Source: Phoronis ovalis
Taxonomy: Eukaryota > Phoronida > Phoronidae
Reading direction: 5' to 3'
Length of the DNA: 10,772 nucleotides
Assembly (NCBI GenBank): GCA_028565635.1
Contig: JAOXYB010060045.1
Span: 1 to 10,772 of the forward strand
Shown: positions 9,101 to 10,772 of the stretch, one piece after another
Layout of the letters: the number at the start of each line of letters is the position of its first letter
Numbering within the stretch: position 1 is the stretch's first letter
Translations under genes and position numbers: made by a program
The notes under the pieces: generated by a model
What the model was told of the DNA's origin: nothing
Seen by the model: the letters and a program-made list of their open reading frames with translations, nothing else
The model's database searches: none

Positions 9101-9458
9101 AACATATTTTTCAAAAGAAATCGAATCGAAGAATACAAGACATGCAATGGCAATAGTTACAGTGCGTGGATTGAAGTAATAGTCATCAAATTATCATTTT
9201 ATCTAAAGTTGTTTGGATTGTATTGTGTAGGTGAAAGTTTTAATTCCTGCCAGATAATCTAAATGGCCACAGCTAAAAATACATTAATTTTGTCGGCAAA
9301 CAAATTATAGAATTTTACATTAAAAGTTACAGTTGGTGGACTTTGTATACATGTTCTCTTTTATTATTTCTAAATGATTATAAAATCTACTTACAGTCTT
9401 CAACCGTTTGGAAAAAGTGAGGAACCCCTGGACCTGTAGGGATGGGAGCTTCCGCCAT
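1..9458 (-). CDS. Ten-exon gene (3' incomplete) for an OTU-like, probably inactive, coiled-coil protein
   Basis: The coding sequence joins 9395-9458, 8371-8648, 6891-7185, 5766-5828, 4659-4774, 2357-2461, 1720-1845, 872-1012, 599-746 and 1-156, giving at least 497 residues and leaving the window without a stop. Phases agree at all nine junctions, which argues for one gene rather than several. Residues about 25-205 resemble an OTU deubiquitinase domain: an FFHAISEQL block near 78-86 matches the helix after the catalytic Cys, MADEVAIIAMSHYL near 143-156 matches the central Trp-Gly-Gly/Glu helix, and YFQSV at 198-202 matches the terminal His-Tyr-x-Ser block. The usual Asp, Cys and His positions read Asn74, Ser77 and Tyr198, so no hydrolase activity is expected; a ubiquitin-binding or scaffold role is inference. 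Residues 213-272 are Pro/Lys-rich, 273-307 acidic, and 308-396 helical with heptad-like spacing. The rest matches no family I recognise. Skipped exons whose length is a multiple of three cannot be excluded, especially in the 2.2-kb intron 5. Confidence 0.83.
157..598 (-). other. Intron 9 (442 bp)
   Basis: This phase-1 intron runs from GTAAGT to TTCGTAG with a TACTAAT branch-like string near its 3' end. It is otherwise AT-rich and featureless. Confidence 0.75.
599..746 (-). CDS. Exon 9, basic region (residues 397-445)
   Basis: The acceptor TTCACAG precedes base 746 and the donor GTAAGTAA follows 599, an excellent consensus. The exon is 148 bases, entering in phase 0 and leaving in phase 1. 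It begins VPQRARIDPDSL and ends FEWITGG, with many arginines between. The frame could be read a few codons past the donor to a stop, but the strong splice site and the phase-matched exon at 1-156 favour splicing. No domain is recognised. Confidence 0.87.
872..1012 (-). CDS. Exon 8, coiled-coil core (residues 350-396)
   Basis: The acceptor TATTGCAG precedes base 1012 and the donor GTAGGT follows 872. The exon is 141 bases in phase 0 at both ends. It has no proline; it is rich in Glu, Gln, Asp, Ala and Lys, with hydrophobic residues at 351, 354, 358, 361, 368 and 379 in a/d-like positions. This is the clearest coiled-coil stretch in the protein and suggests self-association or partner binding (inference). 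Confidence 0.86.
1013..1719 (-). other. Intron 7 (707 bp)
   Basis: This phase-0 intron runs from GTCAGT to TTGCAG. No repeat, RNA or coding signal was recognised. Confidence 0.75.
1720..1845 (-). CDS. Exon 7, basic helical segment (residues 308-349)
   Basis: The acceptor ATCTAG precedes base 1845 and the donor GTCAGT follows 1720; the donor is weaker than the others. The exon is 126 bases in phase 0 at both ends. Hydrophobic residues at 308, 311, 315, 322 and 329 fall on a heptad-like spacing within a Lys/Arg-rich helix, followed by a break around LPRGQSRDPEAD and a return to helix at KVVFLE. Together with exon 8 it probably forms a split coiled coil. Confidence 0.8.
1846..2356 (-). other. 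Intron 6 (511 bp)
   Basis: This phase-0 intron runs from GTAAGC to ATCTAG. It is AT-rich and shows no repeat or RNA I can recognise. Confidence 0.75.
2357..2461 (-). CDS. Exon 6, acidic segment (residues 273-307)
   Basis: The acceptor TATTGTAG precedes base 2461 and the donor GTAAGC follows 2357. The exon is 105 bases in phase 0 at both ends, so it could be skipped without breaking the frame. It encodes FHKRANTRDFSP followed by an acidic run, SFEDLEDADVRFKFEDTVDAR. The reading frame is open throughout and the composition contrasts with the AT-rich intron sequence on each side. No known motif is recognised. Confidence 0.83.
4026..4074 (+). repeat. Left terminal inverted repeat
   Basis: Outer bases are CAGTCTG. 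Only two substitutions, in the AAAGTCATCC part (AAATCCATCC on the other side), separate it from the right repeat. Confidence 0.85.
4429..4477 (-). repeat. Right terminal inverted repeat
   Basis: This is the reverse complement of 4026-4074 with two substitutions. Read on the minus strand it matches the solo end at 6663-6718 slightly better than the left repeat does, sharing AAATCCAT. Confidence 0.85.
4659..4774 (-). CDS. Exon 5, Pro/Lys-rich linker (residues 234-272)
   Basis: The acceptor CTTCAG precedes base 4774 and the donor GTAAGTTG follows 4659. The exon is 116 bases, entering in phase 1 and leaving in phase 0. It encodes a proline- and glutamine-rich stretch (VPQPTAPPQRF), then a basic segment (KIKEKV) and GGKYAEWQVEL. 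It contains an internal ATG at 4766-4764 that could be mistaken for the start of a separate gene. The clean phase match to exon 4 and the good acceptor directly upstream make an internal exon more likely. Confidence 0.83.
4775..5765 (-). other. Intron 4 (991 bp)
   Basis: This phase-1 intron runs from GTAAGT to CTTCAG. It is mostly AT-rich with A-runs. A GC-richer patch at about 5326-5390 contains a small hairpin (AGCAC, four-base loop, GTGCT at 5348-5361). I see no gene in it. Confidence 0.7.
5766..5828 (-). CDS. Exon 4, small linker exon (residues 213-233)
   Basis: This 63-base exon sits between the acceptor TTCTGCAG (bases 5836-5829) and the donor GTAAGTTA starting at 5765. It enters and leaves in phase 1. 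With the G carried over from exon 3 it begins APLKGKTLPVDIRGL, and it ends on a Gly/Ser-rich turn. The composition (Lys, Pro, Gly, Ser) suggests a flexible linker leaving the OTU-like domain. No domain is recognised. Confidence 0.83.
5829..6890 (-). other. Intron 3 (1062 bp)
   Basis: This phase-1 intron runs from GTAATC to CTGCAG. It carries a solo transposon end at 6663-6718 and is otherwise AT-rich. The plus-strand open frame at 6436-6648 has no domain or splice context and is treated as chance. Confidence 0.75.
6663..6718 (+). mobile_element. Solo copy of the MITE terminal repeat
   Basis: The segment starts CAGTCTGAATAAATCCAT and ends ACCTTCTCAACTAACG, matching the terminal inverted repeat of the element at 4026-4477 except for a 7-base insertion near the middle and a few substitutions. 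It also shares the next bases (a T-rich GGG(C/T)TTAA string) with the right end of that element, so it is probably derived from a right end in reverse orientation. No partner inverted repeat was found downstream before exon 3. Confidence 0.7.
6891..7185 (-). CDS. Exon 3, C-terminal half of the OTU-like domain (residues 115-212)
   Basis: The exon follows a strong pyrimidine tract ending in AACAAG at 7191-7186 and ends before the donor GTAATC at 6890. It enters in phase 0 and leaves in phase 1. MADEVAIIAMSHYLRKDIMVI corresponds to the OTU block that runs through a helix into the strand before the active-site His loop. RPMLIIGHVWEKYFQSV corresponds to the closing strand and the His-Tyr-x-Ser-hydrophobic motif, but with Tyr198-Phe199 where His-Tyr is expected. 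An alternative in-frame acceptor at 7226-7225 would add 13 mostly hydrophobic residues, but its pyrimidine tract is weaker. Confidence 0.88.
7351..7403 (+). repeat. Diverged direct repeat, copy A
   Basis: The segment carries GATGGTATCTTCT and then CTATACAGAATATATTCTAAAGC. The second string matches the one at 7857-7879 in about 20 of 23 positions, and the GATGGTAT...CTTCT start is shared too. The two copies lie about 480 bp apart in the same orientation, with the tRNA-like repeat between them. Confidence 0.5.
7597..7684 (+). repeat. tRNA-like sequence, probable SINE head or tRNA pseudogene
   Basis: TGGCGTAGTGG at 7604-7614 matches the RNA polymerase III A box, and GGGTCGAATCC at 7664-7674 matches the B box with one change. 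Their spacing is that of a tRNA gene. The acceptor stem does not pair and the T stem has mismatches, so a working tRNA is unlikely. It is better read as the 5' head of a tRNA-derived SINE or a decayed tRNA copy. The sequence before it (about 7490-7560, with tandem GGGTAGGGTAGGGTT) may belong to the same or another repeat. Confidence 0.55.
7834..7880 (+). repeat. Diverged direct repeat, copy B
   Basis: This is the partner of 7351-7403, with TTGATGGTATATATCTTCT followed by TTATACAGAATATATTTTAAGGC. The copies differ by small indels, which indicates an old duplication or two copies of one AT-rich interspersed element rather than a fresh target-site duplication. Confidence 0.5.
8371..8648 (-). CDS. 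Exon 2, N-terminal half of the OTU-like domain (residues 22-114)
   Basis: The acceptor CTTTAG lies just before base 8648 and the donor GTAATA just after 8371. The exon is 278 bases, entering in phase 1 and leaving in phase 0. It begins with a predicted helical segment around LWGKLRQLNESWRR and then gives QNESSFFHAISEQL, which aligns by eye with the OTU signature D-G-N-C-L-F-R-A-I-S-x-Q-L. In that alignment Asp becomes Asn74, the glycine becomes Glu75, the preceding Asn becomes Ser76 and the nucleophile Cys becomes Ser77, while Phe79, Ala81, Ile82, Ser83 and Leu86 of the structural core remain. The exon ends in a basic stretch, MRKNPKKQ. Confidence 0.88.
8649..9394 (-). other. Intron 1 (746 bp)
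   Basis: This phase-1 intron runs from GTAAGT to CTTTAG. It is AT-rich, with a small duplicated GCTTATGGC string near 8740-8766 and a GC-richer patch at 8755-8825. An open frame at 8860-9075 on the plus strand is mostly AT-coded hydrophobic residues and is not supported as a gene. Confidence 0.75.
9395..9458 (-). CDS. Exon 1, start codon and residues 1-21
   Basis: This exon opens with ATG at 9458-9456 and encodes MAEAPIPTGPGVPHFFQTVED plus the first base of codon 22. The donor at 9394-9393 reads GTAAGT, a near-perfect consensus. The start is favoured because the same frame meets a TAG about 60 bases upstream with no other ATG between. The short N-terminus is Pro/Gly-rich, has no hydrophobic signal peptide, and so suggests a cytoplasmic or nuclear protein. 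The single trailing base T joins CT of exon 2 to give Ser22. Confidence 0.8.
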
Positions 9459-9600
9459 TATAAAGTTGTTTTGTGTATTAATGGCTATTGCAGAAATAGG
9501 TCGTCTATCGTCCACTGCCTTACCCTAACGTTGTTGTTACGTGTTTACGTCATGTATTGTGTCTCTTGTGTCTGACGTCATAACCATCAGTATAAGGTGA
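9459..9600 (-). promoter_or_regulatory. Probable 5' UTR and proximal promoter with CRE-type sites
   Basis: The DNA directly upstream of the start codon contains a perfect cAMP-response-element palindrome TGACGTCA at 9573-9580 and a half-related TTACGTCA at 9545-9552. In animal promoters such palindromes, bound by CREB/ATF bZIP factors, are typically found within 200 bp of the transcription start. The spacing of about 115 bp from the ATG fits that. No TATA box is evident in the right orientation. The transcription start cannot be fixed from sequence alone. Confidence 0.45.
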
Positions 9601-10772
9601 TATCAAACACTTTGCTTAGCTATGTCTACGTGCCATTCAAAATAGTGTAAATGTTTAATGTTTATGCATCTCGAGAGAATAAACATTTTGTTAAAATACA
9701 ATAGGTTTCAAAGTAAAGTACATATAGATAACTAGAAAATTCGCTAGGGGCTTGCTTCAAGATGGCTTATAGGTATCAAGTTTATTAGTTGCATGGCCTA
9801 CCACTAACGCCTAAATATATACACCAATTTTGCAGACTAAGTTTCCAATAATATAGATGTATATTCAAATATTAACCCTAACCGAAAATATTATTTTATT
9901 ATCTTATCTGGTAGGAAAGTGCTTTTCTATTACCAACACAAAACTCACAGTGGGATAAGCCCTTAGTAGGTTTAAGCAGCTTTTACTACGATAATTCTGA
10001 CATAACGAACCCTGATTAATTAAAAAGGTAAGATTTTCTGTTTTTTGTTGAAACAATCCAAACCAGGAAAGGAGATGATGAAAAGCAAAGTTAAACAATT
10101 ATTACCTATTAAATGTGAAATTTAAAACAATATTTAATGAAGGCTAATTTCATTAAGCGCACGAGTGCCAATAAGGCCTTACAAAGCGTAAAAACAAAAC
10201 GCAAAAAAGACCAACTCTTTTGATAACTTGACCATGGCTTCAGAAGACTCTGAGTTTCCGCGATTACGTAACTTAAAACTATCCCAGCTATTCCGAAATT
10301 CCAGGTCATCAAACAAAAGCAAGTGCACAAATTGAAATTATAAATACTATCAGACATTTTCTTTTTATTTCTAACCCGAAAAACTTCAATATATCACTGT
10401 ATATAAACCATGAATTTAAAAACAATCATGCGTAACATGTTTATTAGGATATCTGACGTTAACAAATAATTATGTATCAATTGTGCACACCCTTAATTGA
10501 ATTGTTATAATTGCTTAAGTCTCGTGTATATATAATATCAATCGTTACATATTTAGTACACAGGGTATTTTAATATAATTTTACTCCACAACTTCGCAAC
10601 ACTTGACAATATAATTAGTAATTTTATTAGACATACAGACTTATAGTAACTCATACTCAACGTCTGTCCTGTTGATGGAATGAGTGACATGTTGTATAAT
10701 ACCAATTCAAAGGTTTTGTAAATATTTTATAAATGTATAGCCAAGTCATGTTAAGTTCGACTTCTGAGAAAC
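9601..10772. other. Upstream intergenic DNA, no supported gene
   Basis: This stretch is strongly AT-rich. The only open frames, at 9904-10098 and 10109-10357 on the minus strand, are short, low-complexity, lack family resemblance and have no convincing flanking splice sites. A fragment around 9780-9895 (TAACGCCTAAATATATACAC followed by an AACCCTAACC string) has the look of an interspersed repeat and weakly resembles, in inverse orientation, the GGTTAGTAATTTGAAT part of the repeat near 7525. Nothing else is recognised. Confidence 0.5.

Noticed and set aside
9904-10357. Two minus-strand open frames upstream of the gene
   Set aside because: Neither resembles a protein family, and I could not find phase-consistent splice sites linking them to each other or to exon 1; the stop upstream of the exon 1 ATG also separates them.
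1-10772. CRISPR array, phage, operon or other prokaryotic defence system
   Set aside because: There are no regularly spaced repeats, no ribosome-binding-site-led genes, and clear GT-AG introns instead.

Overview
The window looks like eukaryotic nuclear DNA from an invertebrate animal. It is AT-rich, has no long open reading frames, and contains GT-AG introns of about 0.1 to 2.2 kb, a terminal-inverted-repeat DNA element and a tRNA-like repeat. The compact intron style and repeat content would suit a tunicate or similar marine invertebrate. That placement is a guess; no diagnostic sequence proves it.

Nearly everything that can be supported is one protein-coding gene on the minus strand. It starts at the ATG at 9456-9458 and runs leftward off the window at base 1. 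I reconstructed ten coding exons: 9395-9458, 8371-8648, 6891-7185, 5766-5828, 4659-4774, 2357-2461, 1720-1845, 872-1012, 599-746 and 1-156. Each internal boundary has an AG acceptor and a GT donor, and the reading phase is kept through all nine junctions. This gives at least 497 residues with no stop. Residues about 25-205 resemble an OTU (ovarian tumour cysteine protease) fold. By eye, the three catalytic positions read Asn74, Ser77 and Tyr198 instead of Asp, Cys and His, so the domain appears catalytically dead. A Pro/Lys-rich linker follows, then an acidic segment, a helical coiled-coil region and a basic region that I cannot assign to a family.

Layout from right to left (5' to 3' of the gene): 9459-10772 is upstream DNA with a perfect CRE-type palindrome about 115 bp before the ATG. 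Intron 1 (8649-9394) is AT-rich. Intron 2 (7186-8370) holds a tRNA-like repeat and a duplicated segment. Intron 3 (5829-6890) holds a solo copy of a transposon end. Intron 4 (4775-5765) is mostly featureless. Intron 5 (2462-4658) holds a complete 452-bp MITE-like element with 49-bp inverted repeats. Introns 6 to 9 show no recognisable element. I saw no CRISPR, operon, rRNA or prokaryotic system, and no second gene I can support.
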